The notes under the pieces: generated by a model | What the model saw: only the letters and a program-made list of their open reading frames with translations | Databases searched by the model: none | Told to the model about the DNA's origin: nothing | Shown here: positions 1 to 9,769 of the stretch, piece by piece | Position numbering within the stretch: the first letter of the stretch is position 1 | Layout: every line of letters begins with the position of its first letter | Program-made: the position numbers and the translations under genes | Source: Pseudomonadota bacterium | GTDB taxonomy: Bacteria > Myxococcota_A > Polyangia > GCA-2747355 | Direction: 5' to 3' | Assembly: GCA_016711215.1 (NCBI GenBank) | Contig: JADJTL010000001.1 | Coordinates: 186,001 to 250,000 of the forward strand | DNA: 64,000 nt

Positions 1-133
1 CGGTCGACCGGTCCGGCCCACCGGCGCGCCGCCGGGGCGCCGGCCGAGCGCTGGACGCCAGCCGTCAGTCGCGTTTCGCGACCCGTTCTGTGGTAAGAGA
101 CCGGCGGCCCAAGGGGGGCCGAGGGAGATCGCC

Positions 134-1372
134 ATGGCGCGGGAGAAGAGGGTCGTGCTCGCCTACAGCGGCGGGCTGGACACGTCAGTCATCCTCAAGG
201 TTCTGGTGCAGCAGGGCTATGACGTGGTGGCCTTTGCCGCCAACGTTGGACAGGCGGACGATTTCACGCAGCTCGTCGCTCGCGCCAAGGCGATCGGCGC
301 GAGCGCCGTGCGCGTCGACGACCTGCGCAGCGAGTTCGTCACCGACTTCATCTTCCCGACGATCGCCAGCAACGCCCTCTATGAGAACCGCTACCTGCTC
401 GGCACCTCGCTGGCCCGACCGCTGATCGCGCGCCGTCAGGTCGAGGTCGCGCTCGAAGAGGGCGCGCAGAGCGTGGCCCACGGGGCGACGGGGAAGGGCA
501 ACGATCAGGTCCGTTTCGAGCTGGCCTTCGCCGCCCTGGCGCCGCAGCTCGAGGTGATCGCGCCGTGGAAGGACCGCAGCTTCCTCGAGCGCTTCAAGGG
601 ACGCAGCGATCTCTTGCACTTCGCGCGTGAGCACGCCATCCCGGTCGAGGCGACGTTGGCGAAGCCCTACAGCAATGACGAGAACCTGCTGCACATCAGC
701 CACGAGGCTGGGGTGCTCGAGGATCCGAGCTGGACGCCCGACGAGGGCATGTTCCGCCGCACGGTCGCGCCCGAGCAGGCGCCCGACAGCGCGGAGCACG
801 TCGAGCTGGAGTTCAAGGACGCGCGTCCCGTGCGGCTGACACTGCGCGAGGGTGGGGCGAGCTATGAGGAGCCCTTGGCGCTCTTCGCCGCGCTCAACGA
901 GCTCGGGCGCAAGCACGGCATTGGTCGCGTCGACATGGTCGAGAATCGCTTCGTCGGCATCAAGTCGCGCGGCGTCTACGAGACGCCCGGCGGCTCGATC
1001 CTGCATCACGCGCTGCGCGACGTCGAAGGTATCGCGATGGACCGTGAGGTCCTGCACCTGCGCGACATGTTGGCGCCGAAGCTGGCCGAGCTGATCTACA
1101 ACGGCTTCTGGTACAGCCCCGAGGCGGACTTCCTGCGGGCCGCGTTCGCTCAGTCGCAGCGGCTGATCGACGGCAGCGTGCGGCTCAAGCTCTACAAGGG
1201 CAACGTGATCGTGGAGGGTCGCGAGTCGCGCAGCTCGCTCTACAACCGCGAGCTGGCCTCGATGGACGTCGCCGGCGGCTACGATCAGGTCGACGCCAGC
1301 GGCTTTATTCGTCTCAACGCGCTGCGCCTGCGCGCGCACAAGCTGATATTGCGCGATCCGAGCCCGCGATGA
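134..1372 (+). CDS. argG: argininosuccinate synthase
   Basis: Cytosolic enzyme that joins citrulline and aspartate, using ATP, to form argininosuccinate in arginine biosynthesis. The 412-residue product starts with the ATP-pyrophosphatase loop AYSGGLDTS (residues 10-18) and has the family block [10 protein letters not shown] (116-125). Length is normal for the family. The ATG is preceded by a purine-rich GAGGGAG. The stop overlaps the argH start (ATGA), so argG and argH are translationally coupled. No clear promoter could be read in the 133 bases available upstream. Confidence 0.97.
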   Translation: MAREKRVVLAYSGGLDTSVILKVLVQQGYDVVAFAANVGQADDFTQLVARAKAIGASAVRVDDLRSEFVTDFIFPTIASNALYENRYLLGTSLARPLIARRQVEVALEEGAQSVAHGATGKGNDQVRFELAFAALAPQLEVIAPWKDRSFLERFKGRSDLLHFAREHAIPVEATLAKPYSNDENLLHISHEAGVLEDPSWTPDEGMFRRTVAPEQAPDSAEHVELEFKDARPVRLTLREGGASYEEPLALFAALNELGRKHGIGRVDMVENRFVGIKSRGVYETPGGSILHHALRDVEGIAMDREVLHLRDMLAPKLAELIYNGFWYSPEADFLRAAFAQSQRLIDGSVRLKLYKGNVIVEGRESRSSLYNRELASMDVAGGYDQVDASGFIRLNALRLRAHKLILRDPSPR

Positions 1373-2760
1373 GCCAGGTGAGCCGCCTGTGGGATAAGGG
1401 CGAGCCGCTCGACGCGCGCATCGCGCGCTTCACCGTCGGCCGCGACCCCGAGTTGGACCGCCAGCTCATCGCCTACGACGCGCTCGCCAGCGCGGCGCAC
1501 GCGACGATGCTGCGCAAGATCGGGGTGCTCGGCGCCGATGAGCTGAGCGGGTTGCTGCGCGAGCTGGCCGGCTGCGCCGCCGAGGCGCGCCGCGGCACGT
1601 TCGGTGTCGCCCCGGACGAGGAGGACGGCCACACGGCACTCGAGAACCGCCTGACCGCGCGGCTCGGCGACGCCGGGCGCCGCGTCCATACCGGTCGCAG
1701 CCGCAACGACCAGGTGATCGCCGCGCTGCGTTTGTGGGCGCGCGAGCGGCTGATCGAGTTGACCGACCGGCTGCTCGAGCTCGTCGACCAGCTCCTGCTG
1801 CTCGCCGAGGCGCAGCGCGAGACGACGATGCCGGGCTACACCCACACGCGGCAGGCGATGCCCTCGACGCTCGGCCACTTCTTCGCCGCGCATGCCGAGG
1901 GTCTGCTCGACGCGCTGCCATGGATCCGCACGGCCTTCGCCCACGTCGACCGCAGTCCGCTCGGCAGCGCTTCGGGCTACGGCGTAGCGCTCCCCCTCGA
2001 CCGCGCGCTGGTGGCGGCGCTGCTGGGCTTCCAGCGGCCCCAGGCCAACACGCTGGCGGTGCAGAACGATCGCGGTCGCACGGAGTACCTACTGCTGGCG
2101 GTGGCCGCGTTGATCGGCACCGACCTCGGGCGTTTGGCCACGGACTTGATCGGTTTCTCCAGTGATGAGCTTGGCTACGTTCGGCTGGCGCCAGCCGTGA
2201 CGACCGGTTCGAGCATCATGCCGCAGAAGCGCAATCCGGACGTGCTCGAGCTGATCCGCGCGCAGGCCGCAAGGCTGCGCCAGCGCCAGGCCGAGGTGGC
2301 GTCGATCTACGGCGGGCTCGCCTCCGGCTATCACCGAGATCTGCAGCTCACGAAGGAGCCGCTGCTCGACGGCCTGACCAGCGTCATCGATCTCGTGGCC
2401 GTGATGCGCCCGGTGCTGGACACGCTGCAGGTCGATGTGGCGCGCTGCCGCGCGGCCCTCCTGCCGGCCACCGCCGCGACCGATGAGGTCTACCGTCGCG
2501 TCGCCGCGGGCCAGCCCTTCCGCGTGGCCTACCGCGAGGTGGCCGCCGACCCCGCGGGAGCCGTGGGCAGCGACGGCGCCGAGCTATGGCGCGCGCGCTC
2601 GCACCTCGGCGCGCCCGGTGCGCTTGACCTGGGCGACTATCGGGCGGCCTTGCACGACGGACGGCAGTGGGCAAGGGCCAAGGGGCAGCACCTGGCGGCC
2701 GTCTGGGAGCTGCTGCCGAGCGCGCCGGCGCCGGCAGCGGAGGCCGGAGGAACGCCATGA
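1369..2760 (+). CDS. argH: argininosuccinate lyase
   Basis: Last step of arginine synthesis: splits argininosuccinate into arginine and fumarate. The 463-residue protein shows the fumarase/aspartase superfamily signature [11 protein letters not shown] (residues 280-290, flexible loop with the catalytic Ser), HTGRSRNDQ (107-115) and PGYTHTRQ (155-162). It begins in a 4-bp overlap with argG and ends in another ATGA overlap with the next lipoprotein gene. The last 15 or so residues are Ala/Pro-rich and look like a lineage-specific tail. Confidence 0.97.
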   Translation: MSQVSRLWDKGEPLDARIARFTVGRDPELDRQLIAYDALASAAHATMLRKIGVLGADELSGLLRELAGCAAEARRGTFGVAPDEEDGHTALENRLTARLGDAGRRVHTGRSRNDQVIAALRLWARERLIELTDRLLELVDQLLLLAEAQRETTMPGYTHTRQAMPSTLGHFFAAHAEGLLDALPWIRTAFAHVDRSPLGSASGYGVALPLDRALVAALLGFQRPQANTLAVQNDRGRTEYLLLAVAALIGTDLGRLATDLIGFSSDELGYVRLAPAVTTGSSIMPQKRNPDVLELIRAQAARLRQRQAEVASIYGGLASGYHRDLQLTKEPLLDGLTSVIDLVAVMRPVLDTLQVDVARCRAALLPATAATDEVYRRVAAGQPFRVAYREVAADPAGAVGSDGAELWRARSHLGAPGALDLGDYRAALHDGRQWARAKGQHLAAVWELLPSAPAPAAEAGGTP

Positions 2761-3308
2761 GGCGAGAGGCTTGGGCCGCCGTGGGTCTCGGGGTGGTGCT
2801 GGCCTTGGCGCTCGGGGGCTGCGGCACGGCGATCGGCGATGGCTGCAGCGACAACGTCGACTGCGCCACCGACGGCACGCGCGTCTGCGACCTGACCCAG
2901 CCCCGAGGCTATTGCACCGTGCTCGGCTGCTCGGCTCGGAGCTGCCCGGATAGCGCGGTCTGCGTCGCCTTCTACTCGGCGAATCCGTGGACCGCGGCCT
3001 GCAATCCGCTGACCGAGGATGCCGTCGGTGTGGGTGTCGTGCCGAGCGACGACTGCAACGCCGAGGAGGTCTGTCTCTCCAGCGGGCGCTGCGCCTTGCG
3101 GGCGGCGGCCCAGCGCTTCTGCATGAAGTCCTGTCGCCGGGATGGCGACTGTCGCGGCGACTACGCCTGCCGTGCCACCGGTTTGCTCGGGGCCGAGGCC
3201 GTGCGGGATCCCGAGCGGCCGTCGAGCGCAGCGCTGCGCTTTTGTGGCCAGCGCCCGCCAGCCGCGGTCAGCGCCGACGGTGGCGCCAACGCCAGCGACG
3301 GGTCCTAG
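2757..3308 (+). CDS. Cys-rich lipoprotein, function unknown
   Basis: A 183-residue protein whose ATG lies in the argH stop (ATGA) with GGAGG a few bases upstream. It has a short basic start, a hydrophobic stretch and a lipobox LALGGC near residue 20, so it should be exported and lipidated. The mature part carries about a dozen cysteines (CSDNVDC, CTVLGCSARSC, CNAEEVCLSSGRC), suggesting disulfide-knotted repeats as in many myxobacterial surface lipoproteins. Nothing links it to arginine synthesis except position. The fold was not recognised. Confidence 0.8.
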   Translation: MRREAWAAVGLGVVLALALGGCGTAIGDGCSDNVDCATDGTRVCDLTQPRGYCTVLGCSARSCPDSAVCVAFYSANPWTAACNPLTEDAVGVGVVPSDDCNAEEVCLSSGRCALRAAAQRFCMKSCRRDGDCRGDYACRATGLLGAEAVRDPERPSSAALRFCGQRPPAAVSADGGANASDGS

Positions 3309-3328
3309 GGACGTCGCGGGGCTAGCGC

Positions 3329-3778
3329 TTGCGAGCGGTCGTCCAGCGCGTCAGCAGCGCGCGCGTCACTGTCGGCGCGGAGACCCTGGGTGCCATCGAA
3401 CGCGGGTTGCTCGTGCTGCTCGGCGTTGGCATCGGGGATCTGCCGGCCGACGCTGCCTATCTCGCGCAGAAGATCGTTGGTCTGCGGGTCTTCGAGGACG
3501 ACCAGGCGCTGATGAACCGCGGCCTGCTGGAGGTCGGCGGCGCGCTGCTCGTGGTGAGCCAGTTCACGCTCTACGGCGACTGTCGCAAGGGGCGCCGGCC
3601 GTCCTTCGTCGGAGCGCTCGAGCCGAAGCGCGCTGCTGAGCTCTGCGAGCACTTCGTCGGCTGCTGTCGCGGGCTCGGCGCGCTGGTGCAACGCGGACGC
3701 TTCGGGGCACAGATGAGCGTCGAGCTCTGCAACGACGGGCCCGTAACGCTGCTGCTCGACTCGCAGCGGCTCTTCTGA
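3329..3778 (+). CDS. dtd: D-aminoacyl-tRNA deacylase
   Basis: Proofreading enzyme that hydrolyses D-amino acids (and Gly) from mischarged tRNAs. The 149-residue length is standard. It has the N-terminal MRAVVQRV strand, the active-site block SQFTLYGD (77-84) and the cross-subunit Gly-Pro motif [11 protein letters not shown] (135-145). The start is a TTG, chosen because MRAVVQRV is the usual beginning of the family; no ATG exists there. It follows the upstream lipoprotein by 20 bp and is probably in the same transcript. Confidence 0.95.
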   Translation: MRAVVQRVSSARVTVGAETLGAIERGLLVLLGVGIGDLPADAAYLAQKIVGLRVFEDDQALMNRGLLEVGGALLVVSQFTLYGDCRKGRRPSFVGALEPKRAAELCEHFVGCCRGLGALVQRGRFGAQMSVELCNDGPVTLLLDSQRLF

Positions 3779-3783
3779 CGCTG

Positions 3784-5220
3784 GTGGGTGCTTGCTTGTC
3801 GCGAATCGATCAGATGCCGATGGGGCGCGCGGGGCTTCGTGGCGCGGATCGCGCCCGGGGGCGGTTTTGGGTCCTGCGAGCCCAAGGGTGCCTCTGCGCA
3901 CTTCTGCTCGGCTGGGCAGGCTGCAGGCGGCCAGCGCCGACGCTGGCGAGCGTGCGTGCAGCGCTCGACGCGAATCGCGTTGCCGACGCCTGTCGGATGG
4001 CGGCGCGGCTCGTCGACCAGGGGCGGGCCACGCCGCCGGCGACGCAGCTCGACGCCTTACGCCTGTGGATCGACTGCCTCGCTCGCCGCGGGGCGCTCGA
4101 CCAGGCCGAGCGCTGGCTCGACCGGCGTGAACCTGAGGCCCGCACGGCGCCGGCGCTGGTCGCCTACGGGCGCGCGCTGGTGGCCGTCACCCGCGCGCCG
4201 AGCGGGCTGGAGGCCGCGCTGCGGGGCCTCCAGCGGGCTGCGCGCGCCTGGCCGCGCGAGGCCGAGATTCCCTTCCGCTGCGGGCTGCTGGCGCTGGCCA
4301 ATGAACAGCCTGCTGTCGCGCGCGCGCAGCTCCTACGGGCCTGCGCGCTGCGGGCGAGCGCTGCCTGTTGGGCCGCGCTGGCGCATGCCGAGCTGGACCT
4401 CGGGCACGATGATGCGGCCCTGATCACGGTGCGCCGGGTGCTCGAGGCCGATCCGCGCCCCGCCGACGTGCGCCGCGGCAGGGCGGTGCTGCAGCGCCTG
4501 GCGCGCCGGCGCGGGCGCTTGGCGCCGGCGATCGGGCGGGCCGTGGCTCGCGCGCAACATGAGGCGGTGGCCGCGCTCCAGGACGCGCAGCCTCAACGCG
4601 CGGTCGAGGTCCTGCGGCGGGCAGCCGCGCAGCTCCCGGGGGTCGCAGCGCTGCAGCGCATGTTGGGGCTGGCGGAGCTGCGCGCCGCTAACACCGCCGA
4701 GGCGCTTCAAGCGCTCCTGCGTGCGCGCGAGATCGATCCGCTCGACGCGATGAGCGCGCGTTACGCCGCGGAGATCTATCGCGAACGCGCCCTGCCAGCG
4801 CAGGCCCTCGGGTTGCTGCGGGCGGCCCTCGTCGCCGACCCCTTCTCCGTTGCCGTTGCGCGGGCGCTCGGCGGCTTGCTCGAGCAGCAGCGGCAGCCCA
4901 AGTCGGCGGCAATAGTCTACGAGCGCTGGGTCGTGCTCGAGCGCAGCGTCGGCGCTCACCATGCAGCGGCGCGCGCGCGGCTCGCCGCCGGTCAAGGCGC
5001 GCAGGCACAGGCGCATTTCGAGCGCGTGCTGGCGCTGGCGCCTGACGATTACCTGGCACATCGGCAGCTCGCCCAGCTCTTGGCGCGGCGCGCGCGCGCC
5101 AGCCGCGACGCGGACGAGGCGCAAGGGTGGCGCGTAGCGGCGCGGGAGCACGCACGGCGCGCCGCGGCGCTGGTGTCGAGGCGGCGCGAGACGCGGCGGC
5201 CGCGACCCGCGGAAGATTGA
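3784..5220 (+). CDS. TPR-repeat lipoprotein
   Basis: About 478 residues, with a GTG start 5 bp after dtd. After a basic leader there is a hydrophobic segment ending GWAGC near residue 47, a plausible lipobox, so it is probably an envelope lipoprotein. The rest is Ala/Arg/Leu-rich with repeated helical pairs (for example DPRPADVRRGRAVLQRLA and ALRAREIDPLDAMSARYAAEIY) typical of tetratricopeptide repeats, giving a protein-binding scaffold. The true start may be further inside, since the leader before the hydrophobic stretch is long. Partner unknown. Confidence 0.75.
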   Translation: MGACLSRIDQMPMGRAGLRGADRARGRFWVLRAQGCLCALLLGWAGCRRPAPTLASVRAALDANRVADACRMAARLVDQGRATPPATQLDALRLWIDCLARRGALDQAERWLDRREPEARTAPALVAYGRALVAVTRAPSGLEAALRGLQRAARAWPREAEIPFRCGLLALANEQPAVARAQLLRACALRASAACWAALAHAELDLGHDDAALITVRRVLEADPRPADVRRGRAVLQRLARRRGRLAPAIGRAVARAQHEAVAALQDAQPQRAVEVLRRAAAQLPGVAALQRMLGLAELRAANTAEALQALLRAREIDPLDAMSARYAAEIYRERALPAQALGLLRAALVADPFSVAVARALGGLLEQQRQPKSAAIVYERWVVLERSVGAHHAAARARLAAGQGAQAQAHFERVLALAPDDYLAHRQLAQLLARRARASRDADEAQGWRVAAREHARRAAALVSRRRETRRPRPAED

Positions 5221-5223
5221 TCG

Positions 5224-5257
5224 GCGCCGCGTGGCGCTGATCAGCGCCACGCGGCGC
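5224..5257. repeat. 34-bp perfect palindrome between convergent genes
   Basis: Seventeen bases on each side of the 5240/5241 centre are exactly complementary (left arm begins GCGCCGCGTGG), with no loop. It starts 3 bp after the TPR gene stop and lies 22 bp before the end of the opposing FHA gene. In RNA either strand would form a very stable hairpin, so it may act as a bidirectional terminator, although no T-run follows on either side. Confidence 0.85.
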
Positions 5258-5279
5258 AGGGCCAGCGCCGCCGGCGGCT

Positions 5280-6257
5280 CTAGGCCTCGTCAGTCGGATC
5301 GTCCGACGCAGCATCCGCGGCGACGATCCAGCGGGCCTTGAAGAGCTCGACCAGCGCCGCGTAAGTGTCGAGGTCAGTGGTCGTCGTATGATCGAGCACG
5401 CCGGGAAAGGTGCCGTGGTCGTGGACGAGCTGCAGCATGTCGAGCTGGCTCGGGCCGAGCTCTCGCAGCGGCTTCGGCAGCGGATTCGCGAGCTGCAGCT
5501 CAGCATCGAGTGGCGGAAGATCCTCGCGCATGCGGTTGATCTCGTCGAGCTGACGCATCGCCTCCATCAGCAGACCCTCGGTGGGCTCTGAGAGCTCCCC
5601 CTCGAAGGTGCGGCTGTCGGGCGGCCGCAGCTCGAACGCGCCGCTTTGCCAGACGAGCATGCGATAGACTGCCTTCTGCGCGGGCATCGCGGGGTTCTCA
5701 TCGATCGTGGCGTAGTAGATCTGCCCCTCGCGCAGGAAGATGCGCCCGAGATGCACGGCGCTGTTGATCTCGAGCACACCGCTCTTGCGACTGGTGGAGA
5801 GCAACTGCAGCAAATCGGGCAGCGGGATCTCATCGATCGTTCCCGCCATCGAGCGCGTGCTACCTGCCGGGCGCTTGATCTCGGGCTCGCGCGCCTGGGC
5901 ACCAGCGGGGAAGTCCGTCGTGGGGGTGAAGGAACTCTCGGGGCGGCTCTCGTCCACGGTGACCAGCTTGACGATGCTGGTACCGATGAGAATCCGGTCG
6001 CCCTCGCGGAGGCGCGAGCGCTTGACCTTCTCGCCGTTGACGAAGGTGCCGTTGGTCGAGCCGAGGTCCTGAATCATGATCTGATCATTCAAGGTAGAGA
6101 TCTTGGCGTGCTTGCGCGACACCATGTCCTCGACCAAGACCATGTCGAGATCGCTGGCGCGGCCGATCACGATCTCGCGCCCCATCTTGATCAGGAACTC
6201 GCCACCCTGGTACTTGCCTGAGATGAAGCGCAAGGCGAACTGCGACTGATCGCTCAT
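5280..6257 (-). CDS. FHA domain plus DUF4388 (PATAN) signalling protein
   Basis: A 325-residue cytosolic protein. Residues about 9-110 form an FHA phosphothreonine-binding domain: GREIVIGR, then SRKHAKI and the diagnostic DLGSTNGTFVNG. After a linker, residues about 135-225 match DUF4388/PATAN (GTIDEIPLPDLLQLLSTS, then SGVLEI and GRIFLREGQIYYA), a module common in deltaproteobacterial and gliding-motility regulators. ATG start with GAAGGA upstream. It lies downstream of the FHA sigma-54 activator on the same strand, about 200 bp away. Inferred role: adaptor reading Ser/Thr kinase output. Confidence 0.9.
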   Translation of the reverse strand: MSDQSQFALRFISGKYQGGEFLIKMGREIVIGRASDLDMVLVEDMVSRKHAKISTLNDQIMIQDLGSTNGTFVNGEKVKRSRLREGDRILIGTSIVKLVTVDESRPESSFTPTTDFPAGAQAREPEIKRPAGSTRSMAGTIDEIPLPDLLQLLSTSRKSGVLEINSAVHLGRIFLREGQIYYATIDENPAMPAQKAVYRMLVWQSGAFELRPPDSRTFEGELSEPTEGLLMEAMRQLDEINRMREDLPPLDAELQLANPLPKPLRELGPSQLDMLQLVHDHGTFPGVLDHTTTTDLDTYAALVELFKARWIVAADAASDDPTDEA

Positions 6258-6461
6258 CCCGATTCCTTCGCGCCGCGCCAGGCATTGACGCGGCAGCAGA
6301 CGCCCAGCGCGCCGCCCTCAGCGCGCCGCAATCGAATAGCCTCTCGTGGCGTCCTCGTTCGGGCCAGCATACCGCACGTCTCCCGCCAGGGGCAAAATGA
6401 CCGTCGCTCGGGGCACCCGGGGCAAGCGGCGCGCGCTCGCCGGCGGCGCGCCGTCAGGGCG

Positions 6462-7817
6462 TTACTCCGAGTCGCCCCCGCTATGCTTTCGCACCAGCTC
6501 GCGCAGGTGCTTGCGGTCGAGCTGGGCCTCGCGGGCGGCGGCCGAGAGGTTGTTCTGATTGCGCCGCATCAGGTCGAGCACGTACTCGCGCTCGAAGACC
6601 TCGACGAGCTGCCCCTTCGCCTCCTTATACGGGAGGTCGGTGCGTAGGCCGAGCGCCGGGCTGCTGGCGGCCTCCGGCAGCGCTGCCGGATCGAGGCGAA
6701 GGAGCTCGCCGCGTGGCGCCAGCACGCAAGCGCGCTCGATCACGTTGCGCAGCTCGCGGACGTTGCCCGGCCACGCATGCTGGCGCAGGCGCGCGAGCGC
6801 GGCCGGATCGAGGCGGAGCTGGCGGCCTGCGGGGGTGAACTGCTCGACGAAGAGCTGCGCCAGGCGTTCGACGTCGGCCCCGCGCTCACGCAGGGGCGGT
6901 AGCTTGATCCGCACGACCGCGAGGCGATAGTAGAGATCTTCGCGAAAGCGCCGCTCCGCGACTTCCTGGCGCAGGTCGCGATGCGTCGCGGCGACGATGC
7001 GCACGTCGACCTTGCGGTAGTTGCTATCGCCCACTCGGCGCACCATCCGCTGGTCGATCGCCCGCAGCAAAGCCGGTTGGAGGTCCAGCGCGAGCTCGCC
7101 GATTTCGTCGAGAAAGATCGTCCCGCCGTTGGCCTCGCCGAAGGCCCCGGCGCGGTCGCCGACGGCGCCGGTGAAGGCGCCCTTGACGTGGCCGAAAAGC
7201 GCGCTCTCAATCAGCTCGCGCGGCACTGCGCCGCAGTCGAAGACGACGAAGGGCCCATTCGCCCGGGCACTGTGGTGGTGGATCTCCCCCGCGACGAGCT
7301 CCTTGCCCGTGCCGGTCTCGCCCTCGATAATGATGGTCGCCTCGGTCGGGGAGACGTCCCCGAGCAGGGCGAAGAGACGCCGCATCGTCTCGTCCTGACC
7401 GAGGAGCGTGCCGAACTCGGGGCTGGGGCTGGCGGGCGGCTCGACGGGCTCCTCGTCAGGGACGAGCTTGATCAGGGTACGTCCGATGGTGAACGCCGCG
7501 CCGACGGGGATGGTAATCTCAGTGATTCGAGATCCGGCGAAGAACGTGCCATTGGTCGATCCGAGGTCGCGCAGCACGACGCCGCGACCCTCTTCCCAGC
7601 GGGCCTCGAGATGCTGGCGCGAGACGGTGGTGTCGGTGAGCGCGAGGGAGCAGCTTGGACTCGAACCGAAGGTGACAGCGTCGTGCGCGCCCAGCTCGAC
7701 CGAGTCCCCCGCGTCGGGGCCCTCGACCGCAATGAAACGCCCGCCGCAGCGCTGGCGCGTGAACGCCGGCGGATGGGTCAGCAAACCTGTCGACTGGTCT
7801 CGAAGGGGGGGGAGCAT
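6462..7817 (-). CDS. FHA-domain sigma-54-dependent transcriptional activator
   Basis: 451 residues. The N-terminal FHA domain (about 27-120, with SRQHLEA and DLGSTNGTFF) replaces the usual receiver domain, so input is expected from Thr-phosphorylated partners rather than a histidine kinase. The central AAA+ domain has Walker A GETGTGKE (166-173), the sigma-54 contact motif GAFTGA (213-218), Walker B TIFLDE (233-238) and the WPGNVREL block. The C-terminus (about 415-448, NLSAAAREAQLDRKHLRELV) is a Fis-type helix-turn-helix. FHA-sigma-54 activators are a known myxobacterial class. Target promoters are not evident in the window. Confidence 0.95.
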   Translation of the reverse strand: MLPPLRDQSTGLLTHPPAFTRQRCGGRFIAVEGPDAGDSVELGAHDAVTFGSSPSCSLALTDTTVSRQHLEARWEEGRGVVLRDLGSTNGTFFAGSRITEITIPVGAAFTIGRTLIKLVPDEEPVEPPASPSPEFGTLLGQDETMRRLFALLGDVSPTEATIIIEGETGTGKELVAGEIHHHSARANGPFVVFDCGAVPRELIESALFGHVKGAFTGAVGDRAGAFGEANGGTIFLDEIGELALDLQPALLRAIDQRMVRRVGDSNYRKVDVRIVAATHRDLRQEVAERRFREDLYYRLAVVRIKLPPLRERGADVERLAQLFVEQFTPAGRQLRLDPAALARLRQHAWPGNVRELRNVIERACVLAPRGELLRLDPAALPEAASSPALGLRTDLPYKEAKGQLVEVFEREYVLDLMRRNQNNLSAAAREAQLDRKHLRELVRKHSGGDSE

Positions 7818-7907
7818 CGATTCAGCCGAAATGATAGCGAGCGCGCCGACCCCCGGTCAATCCCGGCTGCTGCAGACGCCAGTCGGCTGGTCGTCGGCGA
7901 GGGGTAG

Positions 7908-9467
7908 GTGGACTTGAGCCTGCCGGAGCCCAATGCAGCGCTGCCGGTCGGCGGCGTCTGTCCGGATTGCAGCGCGCCCATGCGGTGGTCGCCCGGCACC
8001 ACGCAGGTCCGCTGCGAGTACTGCGGCAGCGGCTTGGCGATCGACGCCGAGGCCAATCTCGTCGCCCTCCAGTGCCCTAGCTGCTCGGGGAACTTCTGCT
8101 ACGTCGATGGGGCGCTGGTTGGGCAGTGCCCCTACTGTTCGGCACGACTGCTCGCCCTCACGCGCGAGCGGCTGCTGCGCTACGCGATCAGGCCGCGGGT
8201 CGAGCGTCCGGCCGGGGCGGCGGATGGCGAGCTCTGGTGGCTGCCCTTCTGGCGGCTTTCCGGCCTCGTCTTCGCCTGGGACATCGGCAAGCAGTTGGAG
8301 CGCGTGCCGGCGGGGCAGGCGGTCGAGGGCGCCGCAAGCGGGCCTGAGGAGATCTCGCCGCGCGCGACAGCGGTCGATCGTGGACCCCAAAAGCAGTTCC
8401 GCTCGCGCGTCGTACAGCTCGCGTTGCCGGATCCGGCCGCGCGCCAGCTCGGGGTGCAGAGCCTGCGCCTGCGCGCCGCCGTGTTTCCGCTTGAGCCCTT
8501 TAGCCTGGACCATGAGCGCCTCGGACGCGTGGTGCCGCCGTGGCACAACATCGCCGCCGCTCGTGCCGACCTTTGGGAGCGTGCGCTCGATTCGCGCCAC
8601 GCGACCGCGGAGCTCAGCGTCGACTGTCAGCGCGCCGATCTGGTCGCGGAGACCTTGTCGCTGCTCTATTACCCGTTCTGGATCGCCCCCGGCGCCCGCG
8701 AGCGGCGGATTTGGGATGCGGTGACCGGCGCGCCCGAGCCCCTGGCGGCCTTGCCGGTCCCGCTGGTGCAGGCGGCAGCCAATCCGACCGTCTTCGACGA
8801 GATGAAGGTCATCGAGCTGCGCTGCGCGCATTGCGGTGGCGAGCTGGTGACGGGTCAGCGCGCGGTCGTCTTGCCCTGCCGTGACTGCCACACCTCCTGG
8901 GTCGCGGGACGGCAGGGCCTTCAGCCCTTCGGCGCCCACTTCGCGCGGCCCCAGCTCGCGGCGCCGTCGGCGGGGGCCAAGTTGCGCTGGCTGCCCTTCT
9001 GGGAGGTCGCCGTGCGCGTGCAGTACTGCGGCCGGTTGGCGCGCCGCGCCGGGGACCTACGCGCTGTGCTCGAGGTGCGCCTGCCTCCTGGCCCGCGCGG
9101 GCGGCTCCCCGCGCCGGATGCTCCGCTGACCTACTTCGCGCCGGCCTACGGCAGCCTGCGGGCGGGTCGGCTCGACGTCGTGGCCCGCGACATGACGCGA
9201 CTGCAGCCAGTGCTCGAGGTAGGGCCCTTTCGGGAGGGCCAGCTCATGGGTTCGTTCTTCGGGCCCGAGGACGCGCATGCCCTCGGCTACGTCTCGTGGA
9301 TCGGGTTGCTACCGGGCGCCGTGACGCATCGCCTGCGCTCGCTCCGCTTGGTCTTCGAGCAGACGCAGCTCTGGTACGTCCCCTTCGCCGAGCAGGGCAG
9401 AGAGCTGATCAACCTGCTGACAGGCGGCCGCTACGACAGTGCGTGCTTTCTCCGCGGTGCGTCATGA
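7908..9467 (+). CDS. multi-zinc-ribbon protein, function unknown
   Basis: 519 residues in two similar halves. The first begins with two adjacent zinc ribbons (Cys18/21 with 36/39, Cys56/59 with 74/77); a further ribbon lies near residues 305-326 (CAHC, CRDC). Each half then carries an aromatic block, LWWLPFWRLSG and LRWLPFWEVAV, with related LLYYPFW and LWYVPF strings. This internal duplication suggests a repeated beta domain fed by metal-binding ribbons. The GTG start is used here; a TTG two codons on is possible. The stop overlaps the next ribbon gene (ATGA). No transmembrane segment or enzyme motif was recognised. Confidence 0.8.
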   Translation: MDLSLPEPNAALPVGGVCPDCSAPMRWSPGTTQVRCEYCGSGLAIDAEANLVALQCPSCSGNFCYVDGALVGQCPYCSARLLALTRERLLRYAIRPRVERPAGAADGELWWLPFWRLSGLVFAWDIGKQLERVPAGQAVEGAASGPEEISPRATAVDRGPQKQFRSRVVQLALPDPAARQLGVQSLRLRAAVFPLEPFSLDHERLGRVVPPWHNIAAARADLWERALDSRHATAELSVDCQRADLVAETLSLLYYPFWIAPGARERRIWDAVTGAPEPLAALPVPLVQAAANPTVFDEMKVIELRCAHCGGELVTGQRAVVLPCRDCHTSWVAGRQGLQPFGAHFARPQLAAPSAGAKLRWLPFWEVAVRVQYCGRLARRAGDLRAVLEVRLPPGPRGRLPAPDAPLTYFAPAYGSLRAGRLDVVARDMTRLQPVLEVGPFREGQLMGSFFGPEDAHALGYVSWIGLLPGAVTHRLRSLRLVFEQTQLWYVPFAEQGRELINLLTGGRYDSACFLRGAS

Positions 9468-9769
9468 ACTGCTCGGTTTGCAGCCAGTGGAATCGGGAGA
9501 GCCAGGGTTGCTGTGTCTTCTGCAACAACGATCTCGGCCCCGGACCGGCCGCGCTCGATCGCACGGCGTCGGGCAAGCAGCCCCGCCGCCTGACGGCGAT
9601 CCTGCGCCTGCCTCACCCGCCACCGCTGCGCGGCTCAGCCGTGCGCATCGAGCTGTGGCGCGGGCTGCGCGAGTGGCGCAATGCACCGCTCGATCGGCAG
9701 GCGTGGGGTCCCCTGCTCGTGGTCGTCGGCGTCCTAATGATCCTGGCCGGCCTGCTGGTGCGCTGCTGA
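9464..9769 (+). CDS. small zinc-ribbon membrane protein
   Basis: 101 residues starting in an ATGA overlap with the large zinc-ribbon gene, so the two are translationally coupled. N-terminal CSVC and CVFC pairs (residues 3-20) make one zinc ribbon. The C-terminus (about 80-100, PLLVVVGVLMILAGLLVRC) is a single membrane helix ending at the last residue, a tail-anchor arrangement with the ribbon in the cytosol. It probably tethers its larger partner or a shared target to the membrane. The last 36 bp overlap the end of the convergent lipoprotein gene. Confidence 0.75.
   Translation: MNCSVCSQWNRESQGCCVFCNNDLGPGPAALDRTASGKQPRRLTAILRLPHPPPLRGSAVRIELWRGLREWRNAPLDRQAWGPLLVVVGVLMILAGLLVRC

Noticed and set aside
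185..1339. Long open frame opposite argG
   Set aside because: It is fully antisense to a clear argG, is Arg/Ala/Leu-rich and has no recognisable motif; GC-rich genes leave such frames open by chance.
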